From the NCBI RefSeq assembly GCF_019175385.1, contig NC_083346.1:61223821-61287820 (forward strand): a stretch of DNA of 64,000 nt, in the 5' to 3' direction. Origin of the DNA: Lycium barbarum (taxonomy: Eukaryota > Streptophyta > Magnoliopsida > Solanales > Solanaceae). Of the stretch, positions 1 through 12,785 are shown one piece after another. Position 1 is the first letter of the stretch, and each line of letters opens with the position of its first letter. Below the pieces are notes generated by a model that had not been told where the DNA came from, ran no database searches, and saw only the letters and a list, made by a program, of their open reading frames with translations. The translations under genes were made by a program, and so were the position numbers.

Positions 1-594
1 TACAGGCATGGTCTTGCCTTGGCTTTCATTCAGCGAGGCTACTTTGCACTCCATACTTAGTGAATTTTCCTAAGTTTTCTTCACTCCTAAGGCACAGCTT
101 GCTGAGCTAGCATGACATCAAGACTAGATCTCACTATGAGCTTCACTTGGCGAGGCATTGCCAATTTCAGGACTTGGCTAATTTTCCAATTTGCATCTCT
201 TCCGCCTCCATCTAGCTAAGCGTTCCATAAGGTGAAGGTTTACCTCACTTTGAGCTTTGCTCAGTGAGGCTCATGTGCGTTACTTAGCCAATTTTCCAAG
301 TTTATTCTTTTGCTTGATCATAGTCTCATTGAGCGAGCAGTATAGCGAGGTGTGGTCTCTTTTGAGCGTTTCTCAGCGAGGCCTAATCTTCATTTCACGC
401 CTTAGAAATTATTTTGCTCTTCTTCTCCTAATCGATACATTTTCGACACCAAGTCCCTAAATGCAACAATAACACATGTAGTAGCTTGTAATGTAAGATT
501 CAATATTAGTTGGTGTATTTAGTGCAATTACTCCTCTAAACAAGGTAGAAACATGGGTAACACATGGCGGTTAGGCATATAAATACACCTAACA
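1..594 (-). mobile_element. 3' LTR (partial) of decayed minus-strand retroelement H
   Basis: Read on the minus strand, an LTR-like start TGTTAGGTG lies at 594 and is immediately preceded by a purine-rich tract (AAGTGTGGGGTGGTGA, 595-610), as expected for the junction between internal region and 3' LTR. The LTR runs off the left edge of the window. No gene is seen; short open frames here have no recognisable domain. The LTR identity is an inference from TG plus polypurine tract; the matching LTR segment on the other side of H is not in view, so it cannot be confirmed by alignment. Confidence 0.45.
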
Positions 595-2411
595 TCACCA
601 CCCCACACTTGAACCGTTTTTCGTCCTCGAACAAACACAGAACATACCCAACTCCAGCCAAGATTCGCCAACGTCACCAAATTGAAAAGGTATACTAAAG
701 ATAAGGCAACTATGACTATTTAAACATGTATGAGCAACTTCTCAAGCATCTTATGCATCACATCAATTTCAAAGATGCCAACCGCTTCTTCAAATCATCA
801 TAATCTCTAAAACCAACTCACTTGTACATTTTTAGGAAAAGCAGCCATGTCATCTAGAAAAGGAATCAAACATATCACCTATCTCTCACCACTTATGTGC
901 TCTCACCAATAAGAGAGTTTCCCAACCTTTTTCTAACAAAACACAACAAGGGCAATGAATAGAAAGGATTATGCTCACTCTCAACAAGAACTTCATATGT
1001 TCATACGACGTAGCATAGGCTTACCTTAATGTCATAATCTATTAACACAAGCACATCAAGTATAGGATCAAATAGGACTTCAATGGTTGTAATGTCGGCT
1101 AAAGGACGGGTAGGAATTATTTGGATGAATAGTGACCTCCCTAAGACTTTTAAGACATACATTTTATTTTCACTTATGTGCTTTCCATTGTTTTGTCAAT
1201 ATTTCAACCTTTCTTTTTCACTTCCCCTTATGCCTCCCTTTTTTATTAAACACTATCTTTATCTTACGTTGTACATCACTAGCAAGGAGCAATTTTCTAT
1301 TGTTCTTCTTTTTCAAGTAGATCACATTTTTCTTCTCTTTTTCCGGTCCCTACTAACAACGCACACTTAACTTATTTTCAGCAATGTGCACCTTTAACCT
1401 CTTTTTCCTAATTTCCGCCTAAATTTCCCCTCATATAATCTTCCCACTTACTTCTCAACACTCAATTTCTAAAGTGCTTTAGGAGTTCGGGATCAAATAT
1501 TTCAAGTTATACCAACAAAGATTATGGCTAAAGACTTGTCTACGAAAGAAAATAGGCTAAAGGCTTGAAGGTGTAATCTAAGGATACCATAGATGGGTAG
1601 GTAATTAGATGGTCAAAAATCATGGCTAACAAAAAAAATGCCTATAGCATCACCTAACTGGACATACCTAGTTTCACTTTGTAAACATACCAGGCAAGTT
1701 CTTGACATAATATGAGACACGAAATATATTCAAAATTACTCACCACACATGGCACACTCTTGGTTCAAGATGGATCCATATGAACCTCTACTCGGCAAAC
1801 AATGACACAAATTCAATGAGAGCATTTGTAAGCCAACAATTTTATACAAGAGTCACGTTGAAGAGCTTAGGCTTTCAAAATAAGTTATTATTTTTAAGCA
1901 CAACGTCACTTTCAAAACTTTGAGATTCGCTCATGTTGTTAATGGTATACCTAATCCCGAGAACCTAGAATTCAAATGGCCATAAGGGATCTCATCTTCT
2001 ACCTTCTTCCTAATGACTAATGTTCCCTCAAGACATTCGTCATTCATCCGTCTTCGCTACGTCTCTATGACTAAAAAAATTATGCAACAAAGACCCCCCT
2101 AGAAAAGAACCGAAAACAAAAACAAAAAGGGTGCACTAACTACTAAAACGACACATTATTATTAAAATACTAATATGTTAATTACAAATTATTACAGGCC
2201 ATAAATAGTTTTGAAGTACCACAACCCATAACTCCAAAAAATCAAGAAACAAATAAAACAAAGTCAATCGACAAAAATAAAAATAATACGAATACATGCC
2301 GAAAATAAGATGTTTACTTCAACACCCCATACTTAAAATCATGTAATGTCCCCAGTGCAACAAAAATAAAACCAAAATTGTGGGGGAGAAGGAACTTCCT
2401 GTCTACTCATC
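595..2411 (-). mobile_element. 3' internal region of element H, non-coding
   Basis: Next to the putative LTR the minus strand carries GTTCGAGGACGAA (about 616-632). This is a weaker version of the hairpin with an AGGA loop found beside the polypurine tracts of the other elements here. The remainder is AT-rich and full of stops in all frames. The motif around 2008-2035 (AATGTTCCCTCAAGA) recurs at about 6011-6028, so the element contains internal repetition. I recognise no protein domain in this stretch. Confidence 0.45.
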
Positions 2412-4471
2412 TGTCACGCCCCGAACCATGGCCTTGGCGGAACACAGCACTCGGTGCCTTGTTGCATCTAACCAAGCGAACCACATGGCTAGCTAAATCA
2501 ACAAAGGGCATGTACTGATGCGGAATATAATATAACATGCATGGTGAGAACTAAGCATAGGTTAAGTAATCATAAGTCTGAAATTAAATGATAAATGTTG
2601 AGCCAATACTGGCTATACAACTCTGAATATTTGACATGATATAACTGAACTAGTCTAGTCTTGAAACCTCTGACATGAGTCTGATTGCTAGACTGTTTAC
2701 AGGGACAAGGCCCCCGGCATACCTTTACTACATAATTGACAATAAATAAATAAATAAATAAATAAAGATAAAACCCCCAAATGAGATGGGGCTCACCAAT
2801 AGCTGGTACGTGCAAGGTCCTAACGAGTTGATCCGTTGTCCTGTAAATCTGTATTGTGAAATGCAGGCCGCCAGGCTAATAAAAAGGGATGTACGTACAT
2901 TCGAATTGTACTGGTATGTAAAGTAACTGAATGAAATAAGCATGTCACATGAAATAACAGAACTGAAACTGAAACTGTATCTGTAAGCTGAACATGAACA
3001 TGAATATCATTTGATAAGAATATGTATAACATGAATAAGATATTTTAATTCTGTAAAGATATGTGAGGGAGAGCATTAGTATAACCGATATGTAACTACC
3101 ACGTAAGAACGTGGCATCTGATATATGCCCAATCAGCTAAGTCATTATGTAACTTTCCAGGGTATAAGACATGAACGTGACATGAATGGGTCCAATAAGC
3201 CGCAATGGGTAAACATTAAGGAATCGTCCTAACTGGGTGGAGAGATTCTTATCCTACGCTGGTATAAGTAGTTTCAGGTATTAAACCTTCTCGGTAATCT
3301 GTGCAACTCCCAAAACATGAATATGGATATAATTGGCTTAGTAGCTCATGAATTATATAAACATGATTGTAAACATGATTCGTGATTGTATTATAACATG
3401 AAGATAAATTTATAGTATAACTCGTATGAAAACATGGAAGCATGTAGAAGTTCATGAAAATTAACATAAAAGTTCATATGTTGCATTTAAGAACCCATGG
3501 AATGCAAAGTATGAGTTTTCATGGATTACAGACAGATTCTCAATAAATAAAAGGGAATATTGAGAACGCAATAACGAACTATTAAAGCAAACATGGTATG
3601 TCATGGTACATGCACTCCGCGTTATCATGAACATGTGTACAACCCTAGTTTTAGTGAACTTTCATATAATCATGGAAGAACGTGGCGTGGGGAAGAACAA
3701 TGATGTTCCCACACGTAGATAGAAACCCTACATACATGTTAATGCTCCAAAACTTGTAACTAATGGTCTGAACTTGGAGAAGAATCCAAAAGGTTAATCC
3801 TAAATCTCTATGGGTTTTTTTGAAAACCCTAGGTTAGGAACAATGGATTCTTGGTTAGAAATCTTGGATACATTTTAGAATTCACTTGAAAGGATTGGAA
3901 TAGGCATACCTTAGTGTATCTTGATGGTAGGAGGAAATGAACTTCATGCTAGGGCTTGAGAATATGAAAAGTGGGATTTTTGTTTTTGAATAAATATCCA
4001 TTAGGCTGTGCCTAATGGCTTATTTCATTAATAAGTAATAAAAACTGGGATTCAAAACTGAACCTACGTATTTATACTTTTACTGAAGTGGGAAGAAGTA
4101 CGGGCACAATGTACGTCCATTATTGTACGTCCCATACATTATGGACGTAACTCACGTGTCCATTTCCCGAAAATTTCTAGAAGCTACAATTTTTAGGCTG
4201 TGAGGCACGTGATGAAACGTACAAAATGTACGTGAGGAAAGTATGGGCCGTACTTAAAAGCACGTCCCTATAATATGCCCGTACCTGGAATGTCAAATTC
4301 CAGTTACCTCTGATTTTCCCATGCGAGGTACGTCAAAGAAGTATGGCCTGTACATTTTGATGTAAAACATACTTACCGTTCCAAAAGAAATTTTAATCCA
4401 ACCACTTCCTCTCTTGGTTTCTAAGTCTTGAATCATGAACTTAACTTAGTTAACAGGTACGAGGTGTTACA
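2412..4471 (-). mobile_element. Solo LTR S (2.06 kb), Ty3/gypsy type, with target duplication
   Basis: On the minus strand it begins TGTAACACCTCG (at 4471) and ends GGGCGTGACA (at 2412), which are the TG..CA ends of the Tekay-like LTRs elsewhere in the window. It is flanked by a perfect 5-bp direct repeat TCATC (2407-2411 and 4472-4476). No primer site or polypurine tract adjoins it, so it is a solo LTR left by LTR-LTR recombination. It holds an (AATA)n microsatellite (about 2738-2768) and a cluster of ACGTAC/TACGTCC palindromic motifs (about 4090-4360). It sits at the 3' end of the H pseudogene frame. Confidence 0.88.
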
Positions 4472-4476
4472 TCATC

Positions 4477-5770
4477 ATTCCCATAATCCGCATCAACAGC
4501 ATTCTCATTGTCGCTGCTCGTGGGAGCATGATCAGTGGCACCATCCTCACTATCATGCTTCTGCTCCTCCTCAGCTTCGTCATCCTTCTCCTCGCTAGCC
4601 TAGCTATGGGCTGGCTTTAGATTGGGCACATCATCATCGAACGACTCCTTAAATATGAGCACAATCTTACATAAAAACAGTGCATGCTCATTGAGCATAA
4701 ATCACTTATCAACAAGCGCTAGCTCATCGGCCCTAGCCAGTCTCCCACCAATGCTCAACTGAAGACGTTGCATCGCATACATATTGGCCAGAATGGAATC
4801 GTCTCTAGCATGGTCCTGAACTGCAACCAATATCTGCCCCTAGGCATCCTCTGGATTCCTCACCCTAGTCACATCCACAAACGGGCCCATCGTCGGTGGT
4901 TTGACATCGAGCTCCTCCTCATACACACCTTCACTCTTAAAGTAGCGAGTGAGGGTACTGCAAAAGAAAAAATGATGAGCTTGACCCACTCAAGCTTCTT
5001 TCATCTCCTTCATCATCATATAGCCTATGCTAATGCGTTGGTCCATCATCAGCATATACAGTTAGCAAACTCTGTCTCTAGTCATATAATAGTAGTGACC
5101 ACATGTCATGAGACGACCACAAATAATCCGCAACCACACCCAAGCTTTCTGTCTCATATGTGCAAGGGAAATTGTCTTATGTGCGTTATTGTCTTTCCTG
5201 TGCTCCCACCTTGCATTAAAATGATTCCCACACAGAACATGTCAGATCTTAAGGTAATGAGGGTGCTAAAAAATCTCCTTGATCGGATCATTGGGCACCA
5301 CATGAGTCCCCAAAAATATGCATAGGTCATCATCTGAGAATGGGACTGCTGCACCACAAACCTTTATCTCATCGGGCATTTGCAAGCAATCCCAATTGGC
5401 ATAAGCCTCATGAACAAGATTTAGATTGTACTCGCCGGGTTCGTTGAATATAAACTAGAGTCCCAAATCATACACCTTCTTCCAAATGTCCCGGTGCTCG
5501 GCCTACAAACTTGCTTCATCAATAGGGATCTCATGATGGTATCTTGGTGGCTTAAATTTCTTGAAACATTTTTTTCCTTGGTCTTGAACCCATATGAGAC
5601 CCCATTGGTTGACGGGAGTGGTGGCTGGTTGGTAGCCGGAGGAGGAGCTTGACTCTCAAAGTTTGTCCAGTCCGGGCCCTCTTTCGGCCTTCGAACCCGG
5701 TGGCTTTTTCCTTTCCTTTCCCAGAGGCAGCAACTTGGTTTGGTCTAACCATGGTATACATGTGCAAAAC
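4477..5770 (-). pseudogene. Putative plant transposon protein domain, broken
   Basis: A plausible start (residues MVRPNQVAASGKGKEK) lies near 5752 on the minus strand. Downstream, after a frame change near 5665, the minus strand encodes KFKPPRYHHEIPIDEASL, then FNEPGEYNLNLVHEAYANWD, then an acidic tail ending in NDE near 4480. The style fits the 'putative plant transposon protein' domain (Pfam PF20167, from memory) carried by many non-autonomous plant retroelements; its biochemical role is unknown. The frame holds several in-frame stops (for example near 5503, 5455 and 5000) and at least one frameshift, so it is dead. Solo LTR S has inserted within a codon or two of the original stop, which now lies on the far side of S. 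Confident that it is a broken transposon-associated frame; less sure of the exact family. Confidence 0.6.
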
Positions 5771-6627
5771 TAACCAAAATTAATAACATGTAAAATAAGA
5801 ACGACCCAACACTTATTTTGCTAGCTTGGGTGCTAACTAGTCAACGATAGGGTACTCATACTTCCCCTTAATTCATGTCAAAACATGACTAGAAACACCA
5901 TTAATTACACCCGTTTACAAAGCTTTCATCGCCTAAAAATTCAACAAACCACCCCACACTTAAATATTTGCATATTCGTGAGGATAATCACACTTTCTAG
6001 CATCCTACGACTAATGTTCCCTCAAGATGATCATCATCCATTCGTCGTTGGGACCATTCTGCCTATGACTATACTTTGGGACATTTTATCGAACACTTGG
6101 CCTGCATAGTATGTGCAAGAAGCTTTTTGTGGGTTTAAGGGCACCTAAACAACCCAGATTTCAAGCTCAAGCAACAACAACCAAAAATTCCAACAACTAC
6201 AGGGATTTTCAGGGGAATGGGTCACATACAAAATTTCACCATTAACACAAACTCAAAATCTTCCAACTTGCACCATTAATCACATGCACTTTCAATTTGA
6301 GAAGCAATTTTAATTTATAATAATGGGGGAAACGGGGATGGGATTGGCATGCATGGACAGCGAGAGAGAGAGAGAGAGATTGATAGATAGATAGAGAGAG
6401 AGAGAGAGAGAAAAACAAAAGAACTTACCAGAAGAACGATGAGGGGATGGAGCAGCAGTGGATGGACATCGCTTATGGAGGAGTTAGGGAAGTTGGGAGA
6501 AAAATAAAGGCGTGTGTTTGGGTGTGGGTACAAGTAGAATGGGGTTTAGAAAGTGGGATAGGGGTTTAAATAGTGCAATATTAGCGGGTCGAGTAATAAC
6601 ATCCAAATTCACTCATCAAAGAGAAAG
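5771..6627 (-). mobile_element. 5' leader region of element H
   Basis: Non-coding stretch between the pseudogene start and the putative 5' LTR of H, read on the minus strand. It is pyrimidine-rich on that strand and includes the GA/GATA microsatellite. No typical primer site was found next to the presumed LTR end at 6628, so the boundary with the LTR is tentative. I see no gene. Confidence 0.35.
6358..6411. repeat. GA / GATA microsatellite
   Basis: Runs of (GA)n at about 6361-6380, (GATA)n at about 6380-6391 and (GA)n again to 6411 on the plus strand. Simple-sequence DNA; no function inferred. Confidence 0.95.
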
Positions 6628-6958
6628 TGTACACGGTCGTCGCAATATAATTTATCCAACTATGAGTCGGGATCAATCCCACAGAGAACAATATATAGGA
6701 TATTAGGCAAAGTGGGAATTATCACCAACAACAACTAAGCCAAACACTTAAACGTAGTTTAAAGAGAATTAGAACTAATTGCAGGATTGTAAACTAACTT
6801 AGAAATTGAGTAAAATGATTAATGTCCACAAGCATGGATACAAGGGAAACTACTCTCATGTAACGATCCAATGTATTTCATGATTTACAAATAATGGCGA
6901 GTATATGTTAATTAAACTCGGATAATGACTCTAAATTAGCTTAATCCGAAGACTAATT
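6628..6958 (-). mobile_element. H 5' LTR fragment, left part
   Basis: Begins TGTACACGGTCGTCGC on the plus strand (an ..ACA end on the minus strand). It includes a stretch reading ATGAGTCGGGATCAATCCC, which I associate with the LTR ends of Athila/Tat-like plant elements. The sequence is cut at 6958 by insertion of M1 and resumes at 15823 after the TAATT duplication. Confidence 0.45.
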
Positions 6959-9900
6959 TGTCACACCCCAACCTTACTAGGGTGTGATGGGCACCCGACC
7001 CCATATTTGGAGCCGAGCGAACCCGCTGACTCTTATTACATACATAATCTCTTCAGACCTTTAAATCAAATAAGAATGAAATACATATTAAAGCCATCAG
7101 AAACTTTTCTTTCATCGTACTCAATCAAACAAAATCTGTGGTCATGTGGAGTCTGTAACATAAAATATAAAGACACATCGGCTGGTGAAGCCGCTTTCAA
7201 GACTGACATACTACACCCACGACTCTGTCTGCAAAGTCTCTAACTTCGAACAAAACATCATAGCATGGTACTCTGACCCGGCAACACTCCAGAGAAAATA
7301 GAGCTTGCCAACTCCGCTGGAACATCTTCTATAATAGCTTCTACTCATCTGGGTGTACCTGCGCGGCATGAAACGCAGCCCCCGAGGAGAGAGGGTCAGT
7401 ACGAGCAATGTACTGAGTATGTAAAGAATGAATAGCAACATAGTAAGGGATATAAATATGAATAATAACGGAATAGAAATATAGAGCATATCATGAGATG
7501 AAAGAGTAACCTGTACATCTGAGTGCCTCTTAGAACGGATGCCATGCATGCTTAGTGCTGCGGAACGTGCAGCCCGATCCATATATATACATATATCTAT
7601 AGTAATACTTTCTTTGAAAACATTTCTTTTTCATATATATAGAAAATAGAACATATCATATTGCCGAGGCGTCGGCAGCCGATCCATTTAACCACATATG
7701 TCCCGCGTCCGGGCATCCCGCGTCCGGGCATCCCACGTCCGGGATGATATCATGTCATATAATACCAGCTGATCAGGTGGATATGCATATATAACGCTCT
7801 GGCCCTCTTTCCCATCTTCCCCATATACATATGCATGTATCATGTACATATACCAGCGTCTATAGCGCTCTGGCCCTTTTTCACATATTCCCCATATACA
7901 TATATCATGTAAGCTGCAGGAGAGCCCAAGAAAGTCATGTATCTATTGGAGTGACCTAAGGTCGGTAGCCTCTGATTACATTATGGAATAATCATCCCGA
8001 CTTTGTCTCACCTTGAAAGAACAATTTTTATAAGATGAGAATAGCAACGAGTAACAGCGTACATAAACCGACACCTGAAGGCTCAGAAACAAGTTTCGGG
8101 TCAATCCGCTTTAGTATAAGAAAGTTATGAGCGTTTGACGTACAGAACCTTTTACGAAAATTTCGAAAGCCATTTTTTGGAATATCATTCTTATCATAGC
8201 CATCATAGAAATATTCTCATCCTCGACATCATCAGTGTCATTGTAAAACATATTCATCTTTATTGTCATAAGATCTTACAAAATCATAAACCTCTGTTTT
8301 GTAGAATATAGACACTTTTAGAAAAAGACATTTACGAGTTATCGGGAAGAGAATCATGCTTTGAAATCATAAACATCTAACTTTTGAAAACGAGAAAGAT
8401 ACGGAAACAATTATAAGATCATAACATCGGGATCATGCCTAGAAAGAAAAGGGACGAGCCTTAACATACCTGCTCCACGTCCTATTAGCTACGCTTAATT
8501 GTCCAAGCTCGTTATCGCTAGTCTACATTCAAGAAGATTGACGCACTCATTAGATTCATCACCATATACTTGTCTTAATTCTTTAAATGAATTCATTCAT
8601 AATCTGCCGAAATTTCGGCAGCACCTCCCCTGTAAATACACCTTTCCCGAGAATCTGACTCGGCCAATTTTTTATCAACAACAATCCGAGAATTCAACTC
8701 GGCCAAATTATCATCAACAACAATACCAAGAATCATACTTCCAACTTCATCAATTAATTCAAAATGCATTCTAATACTTGCAGTTTTTTCTATTCAAATC
8801 CAACCACATATGATCAAGCCAACACCAATGCTCACTCATTTAAGTACTAGTCCAAGACCATTCAAACAAGACTTAGAAACATTTCATACAATCCGCACAA
8901 TGTTCAAAATAGCGCAACTACTAGATCATTCCACCCGAAATCTCACAACACCACCAAGGACAACAACACATTACTTTCTTCCAAATTCATGAACTCCACC
9001 AACATTTTACATTAACAAATTCATTCATACAAATATATGAATTCATGCTAGTGTTACATTAACTTCCTCAACAAATCTACAATGATCACAACCTCATTCT
9101 CATAATTACAAGAAATTATATTAAAATCACATTAGCTTCTTCAATAATTCACAAACAATTACCACTTCATTCAAACCATTAAATCTTCATTTAACATAAT
9201 AGAATCCACAACTACAACAATCTAAATACTAAATAAAATCAATTTATCACATCTTACCCACCTAGCTACTATTCGGCCAAATTCCCACACACATATATAT
9301 CACATGAATTTCATCCATTTCTTCATACAACAACATGCATAAACCACCCACAACATATGTAAAAGAGGGTTGAACACATACCTTTCTCACCCAACTTCTT
9401 TACTTGGATAGGGCTTATGAATTACACAAACAAAGGCTTTACTTGCTCCAACAACTCCTTCATGTTAATAAGGACCTTCTATTTAGTGGAAATACTAGAA
9501 GAAAATAATTTTTCTTGATCAATTTCCATGGCTTCAAATTTTTCCACCATGGCCGAACCCTTTTCATCCTTTCTTCTTCTCTTTCTTTCTTCAAGCTTCT
9601 TGAATTTTCATGAAAACAATTATACTTTAATTGCCACTACTTCTCCATATTTATACTTAGGTCCTACAAATAAAAATGTGGACACATGGCCATGGGGTGG
9701 GGCCCACTCTTTGTGTCACATGGCCAAAGTGGAAAGTTTCAAGAACTTTCAAGACTTTTTTTTTTGTGTGAAATTCCCATTTTGCCCCTAGCCTTTCCAC
9801 AATATTACCATGGACCATTTTGCGAATTTTCCTTTTTACCCTTAGCCTTTCTCAATATTTTTGTACTAATAGAACTCATAAATAATATTCATAACCCACT

Positions 9901-9992
9901 TGTACATTAAAATAATTTTGGAAGATGGTCATTTCCTTAACTTACCACGACTACCTCGAAATTTCCGAACGCACAAAATACGGGCTATAACA
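6959..9992 (-). repeat. M1 3' LTR (left copy)
   Basis: On the minus strand it runs from TGTTATAGCCCG (at 9992) to GGTGTGACA (at 6959). It carries the conserved twin-hairpin block (7359-7395), splice-donor-like motifs (minus strand, near 9377-9390 and 8458-8472) and a GC-rich short tandem repeat at 7701-7746 (CCGCGTCCGGGCAT-type units, three copies against two in the right LTR). It differs from the right LTR by scattered substitutions and small indels only. No coding potential. Confidence 0.92.
7359..7395 (-). promoter_or_regulatory. Conserved LTR twin-hairpin block (M1)
   Basis: Plus strand: CTGCG (7359-7363) pairs with CGCAG (7374-7378); directly after it CCCCC (7379-7383) pairs with GAGGG (7391-7395). 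On the minus (RNA-sense) strand the second stem contains a G-U pair rather than a mismatch. The same layout recurs in LTRs A, B, C, D and M2. Confidence 0.6.
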
Positions 9993-10033
9993 TCCTCCCC
10001 CCCCCCCTTTAGAACATTCGTCCTCGAATGTTC
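9993..10033 (-). promoter_or_regulatory. M1 polypurine tract with adjoining AGGA-loop hairpin
   Basis: On the minus strand an inverted repeat GAACATTCG-AGGA-CGAATGTTC (10012-10033) is followed by a tract of A and G with an 11-G run that abuts the LTR start TGTTATAGCC at 9992. The position fits the plus-strand primer (polypurine tract) of an LTR retrotransposon. Confidence 0.85.
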
Positions 10034-11569
10034 AACTAACCTCATGGGGTGTCATAATACTTCGGGAGGGTCCCTTTTTATAGTTGTTCGTTTCTTCATG
10101 CCCATTCCTTATAATCGAACTTCTCGGTATTTACATGAGTCCTCATTCCACGTCACGGGTTTCCTTTTCTAGTACTTGAAAATATTGTGATCCCCTTTTG
10201 GCCTAATATGGTATCTCCCCATTTAAGGGGCTCCTTATATGCCAACAGTCCTTTTTTGAAGTCTTCGTTTATACCTTATTCCTCATCTCTCTTTCCAGCT
10301 CTGTGCATAACATATCGAAACTTCTTATCCCAAGTTTTTCTTTTACTTTCTGTCTATGTTATCCCTTGTCCACATTTTCACACCTTTCCATCCACTATTC
10401 ATCCTTTCACTTGCTTAGCTCACTTGCTCGTAATTCTTCTTAGCTACTCGTTTGTGCTGTAGCTGGGCGTCCATATTTTTCGAGCGTTCTACTACTTTTT
10501 CCCTCAGCATAGAATCCTTACAGTTCAGACTCTCTTTATCCTCGTTCATCGAACCCTTAACTATATTTATGATCTTATGATCGGGCGGTCTCCCCCGCAC
10601 GTTCCTTGAATTTCATTCCATTTCCTCCAAGATCAAATCTTTCAGACCTCGCCTGAATTCTCATTCCATACCGTTAATTTCCAGATCAACAATGTCGACC
10701 CATTATCCTTATTCTTTCCTTGGTGCGTACTCGGGTTCCTACCATTACCTCGTTAAAGTATTCTCTTTACTCCTATGGTTAGAGATTTCCAATTGCCCTA
10801 CGCCTAAATGCTCTCCTCTTCCTTGGACCATCCCATTAGTATACTTTCCCTACTTTCATCCTTAACCTTCCTTAGGTTCCCTCCTCCTCGAACACTCTTC
10901 ACCTCTCGTTATTTGTGGCATCGGCCCAGAGGGTCGTGAAATTTTCACTTTAATCTCGCAAATCCATTTCATTTCTAAGCCATCCTTTTAGGAAATACTC
11001 CCATGTCCGAGGTAATCACATTAATGCGGCTGCACATTCGTTCCTTTATATACCTTTCAAGGGTCGGAATCTTCTAACATCGTCACAAGGCTTAATCATT
11101 CCTTCCTCTTACCTTACATTCCTTGTCTCAGTCACTATTCCTTTAGCCTCACTTATTGAAATTGGTTCTCGAACCTCATATACTCCTCTTTTGTTCCATA
11201 TTACCATACTTTATCCTTTTCACGTGCCTACCTTTGAATTTTTATCCAAATAGTCTCGTACTTTGCCGGTAATTTCTCTCAGGAGCTTCACTTACTGAGG
11301 TTTCTTACCTTTCACCTCCTTCCGACACTTTGATTTCCTTGTTTTCCATCTATTCACTCTCTTTCTTTTCCAAATATCGTTATACTAGAATTTCCGATCT
11401 TAACCTGTAGTAAAAATAATAGCAGCTTACCTCGTAACACTGGTACCATTTATTTTTGCCGTCCCTCGAACTTCGGTACCCTTGTGTGATCAATGTCTTC
11501 CTTACCGTAGCGCCGGTTGCTGGAACTCACATGTCCACCGATACAATCATATGTGGGATATCCTACGCA

Positions 11570-11572
<3 letters not shown>

Positions 11573-11601
<29 letters not shown>
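11573..11601. repeat. TA microsatellite
   Basis: Uninterrupted alternating T and A over about 29 bp. Simple sequence, inside the M1 internal region. The homologous position of element A (about 59747-59754) has only a short TATATATA. Confidence 0.95.
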
Positions 11602-11606
<5 letters not shown>

Positions 11607-11818
11607 TATCAACTAGCCCACAGAATACTTCCAAACGCTATTCCAGCCTATCCAAATTTCCAGAGCTGTGACGCACTTTCTGTCTCTTCACCAGTCTAGT
11701 CTGCCTCGTCCTGTGCGACTTCTTATGGTCTCCAACCATCCCGTATATTCTAGTTTCCCTTAGGCCACTCTAACTTCTCATTTGTCTCTTATGTCTGGAT
11801 ATATAGAATTTCTTGCAT

Positions 11819-11907
11819 ACTTCCCAGGGGGTCACCCATCCTAAAATTGCTCCCACCTTAGCACGCCTAACCTCGAAACTTTGATGGAATCTGGTGCATT
11901 AATGCTG
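11819..11907 (-). other. 5S rRNA-derived module in M1
   Basis: The 89 nt on the minus strand align without gaps to about nt 15-103 of plant 5S rRNA as I know it; by hand I count about 70 of 89 identical. The best-kept parts are the A-box side (GGCGTGCT) and the C-box end (GGATGGGTGACC then CTGGGAAGT). It lies in sense with the retroelement. The first ~14 nt and the last ~17 nt of 5S rRNA are missing and there is no T-run just after it, so it is not a functional 5S gene. Related blocks occur in A (29772-29860) and M2 (36502-36580). Confidence 0.82.
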
Positions 11908-12687
11908 ATATAATCATGTCCACTTCCTCGCATGACCTTTATTACATGTTCTGGGGCAAGTCAAAGTCTTACAGACATCGAGACATTTTCGTAACACGTC
12001 CTTTCTTTTACAATTTCTATTTTACCCTTTTCAATCCTCAATATTCACCTTTCGCTTTCGGGTATGACTACCTTTCGTCCTAGATTCCCAGGTTCCCGAT
12101 GATAAAAAATATACCTTCGTCGCCGTTACTTGTAAGTACTCCGGTATCAGTCTGTTCGGATTCCCACTCACCATTCTTGTATAATAACTTACAGCAAAAC
12201 TGATTGTCGACTTTCTGAATCCTCCAACAGACCTTGCTCTTACTGAACCTCGGATGTTATCCATTTTAATCCTCTGGACTGCTAATTGTATTTCTCACCA
12301 TGCCAAATCCATAACCTGTTTGAAACAACGCATCTCACTTATTGCCTATTTACAGTATTTCCTTTCCACACTTCTTCCTGTTAGGCGTATCCATTTTGGC
12401 AGAATCTCTTTTACTATTCCTACTATTCAAGATCTGTACGCAGCAAATATCGACAATGTCTCACAGGGCATACATATGTATACGACACATCTCAGCCATC
12501 CAGAGCTTCCAGTTTCAGGTAACAGAACAGAATATCAATACTTACCCCTGTGACTTTCCATATCGCTTCTCACCTTCTTCCGTCGTATGTAAGGCTTGTA
12601 TAAGGAATTCCTTTTTCCTATGACTTGGCTCTATCGTACGATCTAAGATAGAAAGAAGGTCAACAATCCCTAGATTCCCCGCAGCCT

Positions 12688-12727
12688 CCTGTTTATAAAT
12701 ATGGCCGGCTTCACACCCATAAACAGG
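12688..12727 (-). promoter_or_regulatory. M1 leader hairpin with palindromic loop
   Basis: On the minus strand (RNA sense) 16 consecutive pairs form, four of them G-U, closing an 8-nt loop AAGCCGGC that ends in the self-complementary GCCGGC. On the opposite strand the G-U pairs would be A-C mismatches, which points to an RNA-level structure in element sense. It lies about 45 nt downstream of the primer site, as in A, C and D. Confidence 0.75.
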
Positions 12728-12770
12728 ACTCTACTGGACACGACTTTGCAGACAACCCCTAGTACGACCT

Positions 12771-12782
12771 GCTCTGATACCA
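12771..12782 (-). promoter_or_regulatory. M1 primer-binding site (initiator tRNA-Met)
   Basis: The minus strand reads TGGTATCAGAGC, the usual complement of the 3' end of plant initiator tRNA-Met, 3 nt after the LTR end ..TGTGACA at 12786. It sets the element's orientation as minus. Confidence 0.92.
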
Positions 12783-12785
12783 CTT

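Larger units (their letters stand above)
10034..12687 (-). mobile_element. M1 internal region, no gag or pol
   Basis: A 2.6-kb stretch between polypurine tract and leader hairpin. Short open frames on both strands lack recognisable domains. Minus-strand blocks near 12090-12264 resemble the sequence just after the protease stub in element A (GGAC-AAGGTAG-type runs). The 5S-like module lies at 11819-11907 and a long TA microsatellite at about 11573-11601. I read this as a deletion derivative of a gag-pol element that kept or acquired the 5S-like block. Confidence 0.7.

Noticed and set aside
2738..2768. AATA repeat as a regulatory element
   Set aside because: Plain microsatellite inside solo LTR S; no support for a role.
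4768..5325. 185-codon plus-strand open frame
   Set aside because: It is the antisense of the minus-strand transposon-protein pseudogene, which gives recognisable motifs; the plus-strand product does not.
8499..8774. 91-codon frame also found at 14332-14607
   Set aside because: The two places are equivalent positions of the paired M1 LTRs; no domain is recognised and the frame lies antisense to nothing known.
11819..11907. A working 5S rRNA gene
   Set aside because: Both ends of the 5S sequence are missing, many bases differ and no T-run terminator follows; it is a derived module within a retroelement.
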